A stretch of 21,519 nucleotides of DNA from Acidobacteriota bacterium (GCA_021819255.1 JAKART010000003.1:1-21519), one strand, 5' to 3'; positions 7,401-15,540 are shown, counted from the stretch's first letter. Numbers and translations are program-made. The notes: generated by a model not told the origin, from the sequence alone.

Positions 7401-9222
7401 CCTGGAAGCGCAGGGCCGCGCCTGCTCGGTGTCAATCGACGACCAGCACATGTGGATGGCCACAGAGCACGCCGCTACAGCGAACCTGCTGTGGCCCAAG
7501 CGGGAGGGTGAACAGAGCGGCCAAACCGCGGCGGCAAAGATCTCTGCTCCAGACGCGATTCTCACCCTCACCCAGGGCTGGCTCCAGCTCCTGGGCCCCA
7601 CCACCGCGGCCCAGCTTGCGAGGCACACGCATCTGCAATCCTCGAGCCTTCTGCAGGCGCTGCTCACCATGGAGATGCAGGGGCTGGCCATGCGCGGGGT
7701 CTTCGAGCTGCCTTCCCCCTTCCGGGAAAACTCTTCACCCGACGCCACACCCGACACCCAGTGGTGCGAGCGCCGCATCCTGCAGCGGATCCACCGCCTC
7801 ACCCTCGGCACGCTGCGCCGCCAGATCGAGCCGGTGAGCCCGGAGGCATTCTTCCATTGGTTGCTACGTTGGCAGCTTGGCGAGCGCAGCCATCAGCAGC
7901 CAGATCGGCAGCCAGACCAGCAACCAGACCAGCGCCTGACTGAAGATTTGGACGCAACTTTGGGCGAGCCGTCGGGCGCGCGCAACGACCGGCAGCAAGC
8001 CCAGATTCAGTCAGCCGGCGAAGAGGCGGTGCTGGCCGCCATCGAGCAGTTGGAGGGCTTCGAGGCTCCGGCCATCGAGTGGGAGCGTTCGCTGCTGCCC
8101 GCGCGCGTGGCCAACTACTCGCCGCAGTGGCTGGACAATCTTTGCCTCGCCGGCGTCGTCGCCTGGGGACGGCTCTCGCCGCATCCTGCCTGGTCGGAGG
8201 CTGACTCGGGCGCGCGGCCAGACTCAGCGGACCCCTGCTCCATCTCACGGCCCTCAGGCCTGAGGCGGGTGATTCCGACCTCGCTGGCGCCAATCACCTT
8301 TTATCTGCGCGAGTCCTCGGCCTGGCTGGATTCCATTCTGGCATGGAAGTCCGTCGATGAGGTCATCCTGGCGCAATCGCTCTCTGCCGAGGCACAGGCG
8401 ATTCGCTCTCTGCTCTCCGCGCACGGAGCCTCCTTCGCCATCGATCTGCAGCATCGCAGCGGCCTCACTAAACAGCAGACCACGACGGCTCTCTGGGAGC
8501 TGGCGGCGGCGGGCCTGGCCTCCGCCGACGGCTTCGACCAGCTCCGCGCCATGATAGACCCTCGTCGCCGCTCTCTGTCCTCCGCCGGAACCAGCCGCGC
8601 TGCCGGCCAGCCGCGCAGCCTGGGCCAGCGGGCTGCTGCACGCTCGACGGCAGGGCGCTGGTTTCTGTTTCCAGTATCTCTTCAGCCGGCCACCGCTGCG
8701 CCCGACGCCGCCACCGAAGCGCGCCGCAGGGACGCCGGTCTGGACGCCGCCGCGCGCATCCTGCTTTGCCGTTACGGCGTGCTCTTCCGCGAACTCCTGA
8801 CGCGTGAAGCCAACGCTCCTCGCTGGAGTGACCTTCTGCCCATCCTTCGCCGTCTGGAGGCGCGTGGCGAGATACGCGGCGGCCGTTTTGTCTCCGGGCC
8901 CTTTGGCGAGCAGTTCGCTCTTCCGGAGGCGGTTCGCTCGCTGCGCCGCGCCCTGGCGCAGCAAGGCAGCCTCACCCTCTCTGCTACCGATCCGCTCAAC
9001 CTCACGGGTATCCTGATCCCCGGCGAACGCATCCCTGCCGTCGCCGGCCGCACCATCCACATCTGCAACGGCGTCCCGGTCGCGCCAGAGTCTTCGCCCG
9101 ACGCCACCGGCAAACCTCCGCAGCGGACCCGCAGCCGCAGTGTTCCGGATCTGCTGCGCGCCACAGCCTCGCCCACCCGCACCGCGCAGGCAACGCACCC
9201 TCCCGGTCTGTTCTCCTCCTGA
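4468..9222 (+). CDS. lhr: Lhr-type large ATP-dependent helicase
   Basis: This 1584-residue superfamily 2 helicase is close to E. coli Lhr in length (about 1540) and is built the same way. The N-terminal RecA core holds the Q-motif-like FGSPTEPQ, Walker A APTGSGKT (58-65), motif Ia YISPLKAL, TTPESL, Walker B DEIH (183-186), motif III SAT (233-235), LVFVNTR, and the motif V/VI block ending QRVGRAGH (392-399). Winged-helix and beta-barrel-like regions follow, then the long Lhr-specific C-terminal region. Lhr unwinds DNA and RNA-DNA hybrids 3' to 5' and is linked to DNA repair. Residues 1143-1155 contain a triplicated QPD[RQ]Q unit from a tandem 12-bp repeat at 7897-7932, within a polar linker up to about residue 1180. 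The last 40 residues are Thr/Pro/Arg-rich. The start is ATG 4468, possibly leaderless. Confidence 0.95.
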   Translation: MAAKSPCPDPCRNTAESALAWAHPVVQEWFVQRFGSPTEPQIAGWPTILRGGATLLSAPTGSGKTLSAFLVAIDKLLRAAIAGRLDPRTQVVYISPLKALSNDIQKNLQAPLAEIQQLAMERGYLCLEIRVGVRTGDTLAKDRAAMLRNPPHILVTTPESLYILLTAARSRQNLTCVGTVIVDEIHAVAGNKRGAHLALSLERLDALVCGENSLAASAVFTGRTSGPQRIGLSATQNPIELLACFLTGVDRAHDGRQPAAVVQVAQRRSLDLAIEAPSIPLSSITSTAMWEEIYAKLATFAAQHRSTLVFVNTRALAEKISFALANRLGEDAVAAHHGSLSRTLRLDAEQRLKSGQIRVLVATASLELGIDIGTVDLVCQIGSTRSIAVAMQRVGRAGHWRGAIPKGRFFALTRDDLLEQAALLRQMAAGELDRLEVPEAPADVLMQQIVAAVGAEPWPEETLFNVIRRAWPYRNLTRAHFEELLVLLHNGVVSSRGRYGAYLLRNQVHGHLHPRRGARAIAIANGGAIPDTAIFTVLLQPENVQIATVDEHFAVESHPGDVILLGNTSWRIQRVDPTGKLLVEDAHGAPPSIPFWEGEAPQRSAALSDAVSELRNELDRLTRDLCPADLSHIGLSPSTVPPSLAQTIALLRRECFLSNSAALQLITYIVFGRTVLGAVPSKNTLIAERFFDQGGGQQLILHAPFGGRINKAWGLALRKRFCRGFNFELQAAATDNGINLSLAEQHSFPLAEVFHFLSALTTRSLLEQASISSPLFKNRWRWAAGRSLQLLRMQKGKRVAPQIQRIRSDDLLASVFPHASACPENLVGDLEIPDHPLVREVMKDTLTESMDIDGLLALLQGISNGSIRCIAVDTPVPSVFSHELLHALPYAFLDPEDAVARRTRAVRTRGILPAQLPEAPGRLDPAAIAQVRAQLWPDLRDEHELHDLLLQLVCLPLPILALAPAGKGTEHWPLFFARLEAQGRACSVSIDDQHMWMATEHAATANLLWPKREGEQSGQTAAAKISAPDAILTLTQGWLQLLGPTTAAQLARHTHLQSSSLLQALLTMEMQGLAMRGVFELPSPFRENSSPDATPDTQWCERRILQRIHRLTLGTLRRQIEPVSPEAFFHWLLRWQLGERSHQQPDRQPDQQPDQRLTEDLDATLGEPSGARNDRQQAQIQSAGEEAVLAAIEQLEGFEAPAIEWERSLLPARVANYSPQWLDNLCLAGVVAWGRLSPHPAWSEADSGARPDSADPCSISRPSGLRRVIPTSLAPITFYLRESSAWLDSILAWKSVDEVILAQSLSAEAQAIRSLLSAHGASFAIDLQHRSGLTKQQTTTALWELAAAGLASADGFDQLRAMIDPRRRSLSSAGTSRAAGQPRSLGQRAAARSTAGRWFLFPVSLQPATAAPDAATEARRRDAGLDAAARILLCRYGVLFRELLTREANAPRWSDLLPILRRLEARGEIRGGRFVSGPFGEQFALPEAVRSLRRALAQQGSLTLSATDPLNLTGILIPGERIPAVAGRTIHICNGVPVAPESSPDATGKPPQRTRSRSVPDLLRATASPTRTAQATHPPGLFSS

Positions 9223-9247
9223 GCAAACACGAGCGCGCATGAGGCTC

Positions 9248-9359
9248 GACCATTTTCCCTGAAGGTGTAAGCAAGGGGAACGACTCCTGTGGGCGTTTTC
9301 CTCAATGAAAACGCCACTGAACGCCCGCTTCCGTACACCCATCATCAGGGAAAATGGTC
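9248..9359 (-). repeat. 112-bp palindromic MITE/REP-like element, copy 2
   Basis: This is the inverted copy of the element at 2869-2980, identical at 111 of 112 positions, with the same 15-bp terminal inverted repeats and central 9-bp hairpin. It starts 25 bp after the lhr stop codon, so its hairpin would be in the 3' end of the lhr transcript. It is flanked by TC on both sides (9246-9247 and 9360-9361), not TA as in copy 1. The 8-mer CTCGACCA occurs across both junctions (from 9245 and from 9359), so the duplication boundaries are ambiguous. Confidence 0.85.
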
Positions 9360-9493
9360 TCGACCAGTGGCGCACACCTCAACCGCTGCTCTTCGTTGTC
9401 GATGTCCGCAATCTCCGCTTCCTCATCCGCACTGAGTACTGGGTGTTCCTTCTTGATGGTTTCGGCTGTCTGCTTCAGCGCAGCAACCGCAGC
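9302..9493 (-). pseudogene. Relic of an unidentified minus-strand gene
   Basis: On the minus strand, 63 codons are open between a TAA at 9494-9496 and a TGA inside the palindromic element. The first 45 or so codons, outside the element, look like true protein: LKQTAETIKKEHPVL followed by SADEEAEIADIDNEEQRL, charged and helical with sensible codons. The frame has no start codon, is stopped directly upstream, and runs into the element at 9359, suggesting a gene tail or fragment cut by the insertion. I recognise no family. It is short enough that chance coding character cannot be excluded. Confidence 0.3.
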
Positions 9494-9713
9494 TTACAAG
9501 AAAGGGGCGCCCTTTTATATCGCGTGCCCTGCATCTCAAAAGGCGCGCCATGTGGGGCACCCAAGGTGAGGAAGAAGGAATGAGACGTGGGCCGTCCGGC
9601 AATGAGTTCTGGGGAGATTCTGAGAAGTGTTTTTCAGCTTGACTCCTTCCTGCCGGGAGCAGGAGATTCGACCGCTGTGTTTCTATAGAATTCGACTCGG
9701 AGTGAAACTTCGA
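9494..9713. other. Intergenic region upstream of the P450 gene
   Basis: No gene seen; together with 9360-9493 it forms a 354-base gap. An AAAGGG/CCCTTT inverted repeat with a 3-nt loop at 9501-9515, followed by TATAT, resembles a weak terminator. TATAGA at 9684-9689 could be the -10 of the P450 promoter, giving a short leader that contains GGAG at 9699-9702 as ribosome binding site. The stretch at 9525-9585 is open in several frames but lacks protein character. Confidence 0.4.
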
Positions 9714-11063
9714 ATGGCGGAATATCGAACAGAATCGTTGCGGGGCATCAAGGAGTTCCTAGGATTCCGCAAATCGCCTCTTACCCTTTTGCGGAGCATC
9801 GCAAGCCGCGGCGTGGATATCCTTCAGATCGCCGCCGGGAAGCGTCAGATCTTTTTTGTCAATCATCCCAGCCTTATACGGGATGTTCTGGTGACGCACG
9901 ACTGGAACTTCATCAAAGGCCCCGGGTTGCGCGCCTCCAAGCCTCTGTTCGGAAGCGGTCTGCTGACCAGCGAGGGCGAGCTTCACCGGCGTCAGCGGCG
10001 GCTGGCGCAGCCTGCCTTCCATAGCGCCCGGCTGGTTGAATATGCTCGCGAGATCGTGGAGCTGGGCGCCGCAACCAGCCGGGATTGGAACGACGGCCAG
10101 GAGATCGCCGTGGACCGGGAGATGATGCAGCTCACGCTGCGGATCGTGGGCCGCACCCTCTTCACCGCCGACGTCCTGCATGAAGCAAGAGATATTGGAG
10201 CCGCAGTGACCGGAGCGCTGCACCACTTTCGCCAGTTGAACAGTCCGCTCATTCAGGCATCTCAATTCCTGCGCCGCTGGGCGGGCCTGCGCGCGCGGCG
10301 ATCACGCCTGCGCTTTGAAGGCTTGTTGAGCCGCATCATCGCAGATCACCGCGAGCATCCAGATCGCTACAACGACATGCTGTCGCTGCTGATGGCATCC
10401 GACGACGAGACAGGCACAGGCTATATGTCGGACGAACTGCTGCTTGATGAGGCGCTGACGATCTTTCTCGCCGGCCACGAGACTACAGCCAATGCGCTGA
10501 CCTGGACCTGGTATCTGCTGGCACGGCATCCCGAGGTAGAACAGAAACTCCACGAGGAGATCGAACAAGTGCTGCAGGGCCGGCAGCCGGCGCCCGAAGA
10601 CGTGCTCAAGCTGCGCTATACCGGAGAGATCTTTCGCGAAGCCCTGCGCCTGTATCCACCAGCCTGGATCATTGGACGTGAAGCCGTGACCGGCTATCGG
10701 TTAGGCTCCATCGAGGTTCCGGCCGGCTCAACCCTGCTGATGAGTCCGTACGCCATGCACCGTGATCCGCGATTCTGGAATAGCCCCGAAAGCTTCGTGC
10801 CGGAACGGTGGGAGGATCCCCTGGCCGCGAACCGCCCCAAGTTCGCCTTTTTTCCCTTTGGAGCGGGAACCCGCGTCTGCATCGGCGAGCATTTTGCCGT
10901 CTCCGAAGGCGTGTTGCTGATGGCCGTCATTGCGCAGCAGTGGCGTCTGCATCTTGTTCCCGGCCAGGAGATTGCACCTGAGCCCCACATTACCCTCCGC
11001 CCGCGCCACTCGATTCACATGAAGATGGAAAGACGCCTGGAGGCCAGAACGCCAGCTTCGTAA
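9714..11063 (+). CDS. Cytochrome P450
   Basis: This 449-residue haem-thiolate monooxygenase begins at ATG 9714, preceded by GGAG; a longer frame upstream adds unrelated sequence. All P450 hallmarks are present. The I-helix oxygen-activation motif is AGHETT (253-258), the K-helix ExxR is EALR (309-312), and the PERF-like segment is VPERWED. The haem loop FPFGAGTRVCIGE has the axial cysteine at 389. There is no N-terminal membrane anchor and no fused reductase domain, so it is a soluble enzyme needing separate redox partners; no ferredoxin or ferredoxin reductase gene is in the window. The helical style and haem loop resemble bacterial P450s that hydroxylate fatty acids or terpenoids, but the substrate cannot be inferred. 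It seems to be a single-gene unit. Confidence 0.96.
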   Translation: MAEYRTESLRGIKEFLGFRKSPLTLLRSIASRGVDILQIAAGKRQIFFVNHPSLIRDVLVTHDWNFIKGPGLRASKPLFGSGLLTSEGELHRRQRRLAQPAFHSARLVEYAREIVELGAATSRDWNDGQEIAVDREMMQLTLRIVGRTLFTADVLHEARDIGAAVTGALHHFRQLNSPLIQASQFLRRWAGLRARRSRLRFEGLLSRIIADHREHPDRYNDMLSLLMASDDETGTGYMSDELLLDEALTIFLAGHETTANALTWTWYLLARHPEVEQKLHEEIEQVLQGRQPAPEDVLKLRYTGEIFREALRLYPPAWIIGREAVTGYRLGSIEVPAGSTLLMSPYAMHRDPRFWNSPESFVPERWEDPLAANRPKFAFFPFGAGTRVCIGEHFAVSEGVLLMAVIAQQWRLHLVPGQEIAPEPHITLRPRHSIHMKMERRLEARTPAS

Positions 11064-11455
11064 ATCCTCTGTATCCTCGCTGCGGCCGAGCGCTTCGGTC
11101 AGCGCGCAAGGCGGATTCCCGCGCCACAGGCGGAACGAAGAGCCCGGAACATCGCAGCTGTTGCGCTATCACGACGCATCCAGCCTGCAACTCCGCCGGT
11201 CGTGTTGTCCTTCATCGCCATGCAAGTTCCCGGAGGCGTGACGTCAACTCCATCTGCGCCACAACCCGGAGAAGCGCCCCAACTGCGGCGCAACTCCTGG
11301 GCGATTTTTGGGTTTCAGAAGCCATCAGCAGCACACCGGATCGGGCTCAAAGGCCCAGTCGCAAGATCGTTGTCCACAGCCTTCTCGATGCGGTTTGAGC
11401 GCGAAGGATGGACTCATCCTCACGAGTCAGATCAGCCTCGTCCTGGAGCTATCGA
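11064..11455. other. Intergenic region, no clear gene
   Basis: Nothing firm is visible. A minus-strand frame (11099-11293) contains the stretch PPGTCMAMKDNTTGGVAGW, which looks mildly protein-like, but it has no ribosome binding site and no recognisable family. The plus-strand frames run into the lipoprotein start without added character. GGAG at 11444-11447 is the likely ribosome binding site for the lipoprotein gene. Confidence 0.4.
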
Positions 11456-12877
11456 ATGAACAGACCGTTAGCAACGATCACCCTTTCTGAATCCTTTATC
11501 GATTGGCGTCTTGGGTGCGTCTGCCTTGTCGCGGTGCTTGCCCTCGGATTGGAAGGCTGCGGAGGAGCTGCCACGGTCACGACCACGCCGCCGCCCAGCA
11601 CTCACACGCTGAGCGTGAACGTCAGTGGAGACGGGAGCGTCAGCTCGAGTCCCGCAGGGATCTCCTGCGGTACGGCCTGCTCGGCTCTCTTCACCACCGG
11701 AAGCACGGTCACGCTGAGCGCGGCTCCGGCCTCGGGAAGTTCTTTCAGCGGCTGGAGCGGAGCCTGCGCCGCTGCGGGCAGCGAGACCAGTTGCACGCTG
11801 ACAATGAATCAGGCGCAGACCGCTACGGCTGCTTTCACGCTGCAAACAACGCCGGCGGCGAAGCCGACGCTGATTGGGCTGGTTACCCAGGGCGATATGG
11901 ACTGGACTGCCAGCGCCGGCGCGCTCCCGCAGAATCGTCTGCTGGAGGCCAACACGCACCCGGAGGTGTACGCGGCGGTGGTAATTCAGGCTGCGTGGTC
12001 GCAACTGGAGCCGCAGCCAGGGGTGTTTGACGACAGCGCGATTGACGACGCCCTGCAAAACATCCAGGCCTACAACGCGAAGTACCCCTCCACGCCCGTG
12101 GTGGGCAAGCTAAGGGCTTTTCCCGGCGCGCACTCGCCGGCGTGGGTGATGGAACAGGTAGGATCGGTGGATCTGATCGACGAACACACCGGAACGGAGC
12201 TGATCATGCCGGACTTCTGGACGGCGCAGTACAGCGTGCTATGGACACAACTGCAGAATCATCTGGCTTCGGTGTATGACAGCAATCCACTGCTGGGCGA
12301 GGTGGCGGTTACGTCCTGCTCGTCCTTCAGCGGTGAGCCGTTCAACAGCGGCCAGGGAGGGTTTCAGGACGCAGCCACGCTGATTGCGGGTGGCTATACC
12401 GACGCGCAGTATGAACAGTGCCTGACCAACGCGGCGGCGAACTATGCGGCGTGGACACGGACGCCAATCGACTTTCCGTTCAACGAGCTGCCGTTGATGC
12501 AGACACAGCAGTATGATCCGAGCTTTTCTCTTCAGGTGATGGAGCAGTTTCGCCAGACGCTGGGGACGAGGGCAGTGGTTGCAAATGAAGATCTGAATGA
12601 TCCGCTGGGGAACAATCTGCAACCGATCTACAGCGAGTTCCAGACGCTCTATAGCGCTGCACAGGCAGCTACGCCACCGGAGCCATCACCGTTGGAGTTT
12701 CAGACGTTGGGACCGACGGTCGTCTGGACAACGGTCCTCCCGTTTGGCATCAGCACCTATCATCCGACAGAGATCGAGGTCTGGAACTCGACGGCAACCA
12801 AGGAACCGGGGGGCTATGCGGATATTACAGAGAGCGAACTGCAACAGTGGTCGGCGGAGATCAAGAGTTCGAATTGA
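11456..12877 (+). CDS. Lipoprotein with InlB B-like repeat and putative TIM-barrel hydrolase domain
   Basis: This is a 473-residue exported protein. ATG 11456 is chosen because GGAG precedes it and a lipoprotein signal follows: a hydrophobic stretch at about 19-32 and lipobox LEGC, with Cys35 as lipidation site. A Thr/Pro linker leads into one divergent InlB B-type (bacterial repeat) domain at about 48-125, recognised by LSVNVSGDGSVSSSPAGIS, FSGWSGAC and MNQAQTATAAF. After a second linker, residues about 134-473 look like a (beta/alpha)8 domain. LIGLVTQGDMDW, AAWSQLEPQPGVFDD and VVGKLRAFPG resemble early strands of clan GH-A glycoside hydrolases. Candidate catalytic acids lie in SFSGEPF and VVANEDLND, but I cannot assign a family or substrate. 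It probably acts on a polysaccharide at the cell surface. It converges with hscA. Confidence 0.75.
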   Translation: MNRPLATITLSESFIDWRLGCVCLVAVLALGLEGCGGAATVTTTPPPSTHTLSVNVSGDGSVSSSPAGISCGTACSALFTTGSTVTLSAAPASGSSFSGWSGACAAAGSETSCTLTMNQAQTATAAFTLQTTPAAKPTLIGLVTQGDMDWTASAGALPQNRLLEANTHPEVYAAVVIQAAWSQLEPQPGVFDDSAIDDALQNIQAYNAKYPSTPVVGKLRAFPGAHSPAWVMEQVGSVDLIDEHTGTELIMPDFWTAQYSVLWTQLQNHLASVYDSNPLLGEVAVTSCSSFSGEPFNSGQGGFQDAATLIAGGYTDAQYEQCLTNAAANYAAWTRTPIDFPFNELPLMQTQQYDPSFSLQVMEQFRQTLGTRAVVANEDLNDPLGNNLQPIYSEFQTLYSAAQAATPPEPSPLEFQTLGPTVVWTTVLPFGISTYHPTEIEVWNSTATKEPGGYADITESELQQWSAEIKSSN

Positions 12878-12883
12878 ATGAGG

Positions 12884-12900
12884 AAGCAGCCCTGCTGCTT
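12884..12900. terminator. Hairpin between convergent lipoprotein gene and hscA
   Basis: A perfect 7-bp stem (AAGCAGC with GCTGCTT) closes a 3-nt loop in the 21-nt gap between two convergent stop codons, overlapping the hscA stop by two bases. No T-tract follows, so its role as a shared terminator is inferred from position. Confidence 0.4.
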
Positions 12901-15043
12901 ATCCGCCGGTCCGCCTCTCCGTTGCCGGCACACTGGGCCCCGCCCCGGCCGGCTTGACCGAACCCGTTGGGTTACTGGATTGGATATCAGCCCGCGCAAA
13001 GGGATGCGGGGCGGTGGGAGCTTCTCCCAGGCTGCCCAGACTCTCCCCCGCAGCCGTCATGGTCTTGCCGCCAAGCGCGCCCGTGACGGCGGAGTCCATC
13101 ATCATCTCGGCGAGGAGATGGGTGCGTTCGTCCAGGGTCTGGATGGCGTCGCGGATCACCCGGTAATCATTGCCCTGCATCAGGCGGCCGAGCTCGGTGG
13201 CGGCCAGCTCGATGGCGGCGTGAGCATCGGGAGCGAGCTTCTGCCAGACCGGAGACTGCCGGGCCTTGTGCAGGGCATCCAGGATGGTTCGGCCTTCGTT
13301 GCGGGCCTCGATGAGCTGGCGGGCTCGGATGTCTTCCTCCGCATGGTCGAAGGAGTCCAGGATCATGGTCTCCACCTGCTCGTCGGTGAGCCCATAGGTG
13401 GGTTTCACCTCCACCTCGGCCTGCTTGCCGCTGCGCTGCTCCAAAGCGCTGACGTGCAGGATGCCATTGGCGTCGATGAGGAACTTGACCTGGATGCGAG
13501 GCATGCCGGCGGCCATGGGCGGAATCCCCTTCAGGTCAAAGCGGGCCAGTGACCGGCAGTCCCTGGCCAACTCGCGCTCACCCTGCAGCACGTGGATGGC
13601 GACGTTCGTCTGGCCGTCCACGCCGGTGGTGAAGTGCTCCGTAGCCGAGGCCGGGATGGTGCTGTTGCGCTGGATGATGCGCGCCACCACGCCGCCCAGG
13701 GCTTCGATGCCCAGGGACAAGGGAGTGACGTCGAGCAGCAACAGATCGCTGGTGGCCGGGCTGGAGACCCCAGAGAGAATCCGGGCCTGGACGGCCGCGC
13801 CCAATGCAACCACTTCGTCCGGGTTGAGCTCCGTGTGGAGCTTCTTGCCGCGGCTATCCAGTTCGAAAAGTTCGGTGACCAGGGCGCGCACGGCGGGGAT
13901 GCGCGTCGAACCACCCACCATGACCACCTCCTGAATCTCCCCAGGGGTGAGTTTTGCATCGTTCAACGCCTGCTTCACCGGGCCGACGGTGCGGCGGAGG
14001 ATGGGCGCGATGAGATCCTCGAACTGTTTCCGCGTAAGCTCTCTGGCATAGACCCCGGCCGGCCGCTCCCGGAGCGGCGGCAGAGGAATGGACAGAATGG
14101 AGCTGGCCGAGGCGCTCAGCTCGATCTTGGCCTCAATGATCGCCTTGCGGAGCTGCTGAAGGGATTCGGGGCTGGACAGAACGCTCTGATAGACATCCTC
14201 GCCCAGGTCGCCGCGGATGTCTTCGAGAGCCACGCCAGTGAGCAGGTTGTCGATGTCGTCCCCGCCCAGATGGGTGTCTCCTCCCGTACTGATCACCTCA
14301 AAGATGCCGTCATGCAGTTTGAGGATGGAGATGTCAAAGGTGCCTCCGCCCAGATCATAGACGGCGATGATGCCATCCTTCTGCTTGTCCAGACCGTAGG
14401 CCAGAGCGGCCGCGGTGGGTTCGTTCACCAGGCGCAACACCTCCAGACCGGCGATGCGGCCGGCGTCCTTGGTAGCCTGACGCTGCGCATCGTTGAAGTA
14501 GGCAGGGACCGTGATGACCGCCTTGCGCACCGGAGCGCCGAAGAACCGTTCGGCGTTGCGCTTGAGCTGTAACAGGATGTAGGCGGAGATCTCCGGGGGG
14601 GTCAGGGTAAGACCGCCCACGTTCAGTTTGAGGACCTCGCCCGGCTGCAGACCCTCGGCGAGATGGAAGGGAAAGTGCGCCAGTTCGGGCTGGACATCGG
14701 CCAAGTCCCGGCCCATCAGGCGCTTGACCGAGTAGACGGCATTCGCCGAGTTGCTGAGCAGCACGCTGCGCGCGGCATTGCCTACGCAAAAGCCATCCTT
14801 TGTGTCCTGATCAAAAGCAACCACCGAGGGAACGATCGGCGTTCCATCTTCGCCGGGGATCACGGTGGGGGTGTCGCCCTGCAGGTAGGCGACCAGAGAG
14901 TTGGTGGTGCCAAGGTCGATGCCGACTACCCGGGCGTCGGCTGGTTCGGTGGCGAGCGCAGCCGTTGAAGCGGCATCCTGAGGCTCGGCCGGCACGGCTG
15001 GCGCGCTGGATGACAAGGCGGAGTTCTGGGGGGCTTCGACCAC
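12899..15043 (-). CDS. hscA: Fe-S cluster assembly chaperone HscA (Hsp70)
   Basis: This is a 714-residue Hsp70. The ATPase domain begins near residue 39 with VVGIDLGTTNS and contains VPAYFNDAQRQATKDAGRIAG, NEPTAAALAYG and the HscA-style GIIAVYDLGGGTFDISIL. The linker and substrate-binding domain (LLLLDVTPLSLGIE onward) follow, then VKPTYGLTDEQVE and FDHAEEDIRAR. These last blocks are typical of HscA rather than DnaK. HscA with its J-partner HscB promotes transfer of [2Fe-2S] clusters from IscU. It is about 100 residues longer than E. coli HscA, through an Ala/Ser/Pro-rich N-terminal extension and a low-complexity C-terminal tail. The start is GTG 15043 with GAGGA just upstream. Its partner hscB lies over 2 kb upstream on the same strand, separated by plus-strand genes. 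Confidence 0.93.
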   Translation of the reverse strand: MVEAPQNSALSSSAPAVPAEPQDAASTAALATEPADARVVGIDLGTTNSLVAYLQGDTPTVIPGEDGTPIVPSVVAFDQDTKDGFCVGNAARSVLLSNSANAVYSVKRLMGRDLADVQPELAHFPFHLAEGLQPGEVLKLNVGGLTLTPPEISAYILLQLKRNAERFFGAPVRKAVITVPAYFNDAQRQATKDAGRIAGLEVLRLVNEPTAAALAYGLDKQKDGIIAVYDLGGGTFDISILKLHDGIFEVISTGGDTHLGGDDIDNLLTGVALEDIRGDLGEDVYQSVLSSPESLQQLRKAIIEAKIELSASASSILSIPLPPLRERPAGVYARELTRKQFEDLIAPILRRTVGPVKQALNDAKLTPGEIQEVVMVGGSTRIPAVRALVTELFELDSRGKKLHTELNPDEVVALGAAVQARILSGVSSPATSDLLLLDVTPLSLGIEALGGVVARIIQRNSTIPASATEHFTTGVDGQTNVAIHVLQGERELARDCRSLARFDLKGIPPMAAGMPRIQVKFLIDANGILHVSALEQRSGKQAEVEVKPTYGLTDEQVETMILDSFDHAEEDIRARQLIEARNEGRTILDALHKARQSPVWQKLAPDAHAAIELAATELGRLMQGNDYRVIRDAIQTLDERTHLLAEMMMDSAVTGALGGKTMTAAGESLGSLGEAPTAPHPFARADIQSSNPTGSVKPAGAGPSVPATERRTGG

Positions 15044-15270
15044 GGCTTCCTCTGTTTTCCTGGGCTATAGAGACGGAGATTTCTCCAAAGACTATTCTCC
15101 TCCATCCGATGGCTTTTGTGCGGTTCCGGATGCGGCGCGGGGCCGGTGACGCGGCCACTCGCTGGAAGGAAGAGGGAAGACCGCCCTGCTGCAACCTGGC
15201 GAGGATGGCGGCTCCACAGCGACCGGCGGAAGGCGGGATGTGAAGGAGCGGGGTCGGGGATGGCCGGACC

Positions 15271-15540
15271 GTGGCTGAAGCAGCGCGGGACAGGCTCCGA
15301 GAACTCTCCGCAACACGTCAGCGGATGGCGGATGAACTGGGTAGCGTGCGGGTCCTCCTCACGCGGTTGCTTGGCCGGTTCGAAGAGCAGGGTTGGATTG
15401 CTCTGGAACGCGGATTGGTGACGATAATCAATCGTCAGGCTTTACGCGAAGTCGCAGCGCAACAGCAGGCGTTGCGACTTTGGTTGCCGACAGGAAGAGG
15501 GCTCCGCGATAGCCTTTATTCCAGGAGGGATTTTCCGTGA
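15271..15540 (+). pseudogene. Truncated Crp/Fnr-type regulator, winged-helix remnant
   Basis: An 89-residue frame contains a recognisable Crp/Fnr C-terminal helix-turn-helix: RQRMADELGSVRVLLTRLLG then FEEQGWIALERGLVTI. A full Crp/Fnr regulator has about 220 residues with an N-terminal cyclic-nucleotide-binding-like sensor domain. Here an in-frame TGA at 15241 closes the frame, and no sensor domain is seen in any frame upstream. GTG 15271 is the only start suggested and has no good ribosome binding site. The stop overlaps the GTG of the next gene by four bases (GTGA). The last 25 or so residues do not look like a Crp tail. It may be a decayed regulator or, less likely, a free DNA-binding domain. 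Confidence 0.6.
15419..15437. promoter_or_regulatory. Perfect inverted repeat inside the Crp/Fnr remnant
   Basis: TGACGAT, five spacer bases, then its exact complement ATCGTCA. The dyad has the form of a dimeric-regulator site but lies within the part encoding the end of the winged helix, so it could be a codon coincidence. A second dyad, AAGTCGCA/TGCGACTT at 15449-15456 and 15473-15480, lies before the next gene. Confidence 0.2.

Noticed and set aside
8254..9375. 373-residue minus-strand frame that includes the palindromic element
   Set aside because: Its first 50 or so codons are the 112-bp element and the rest is antisense to lhr; no protein family character.
13592..14572. 326-residue plus-strand frame
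   Set aside because: Antisense shadow of hscA.
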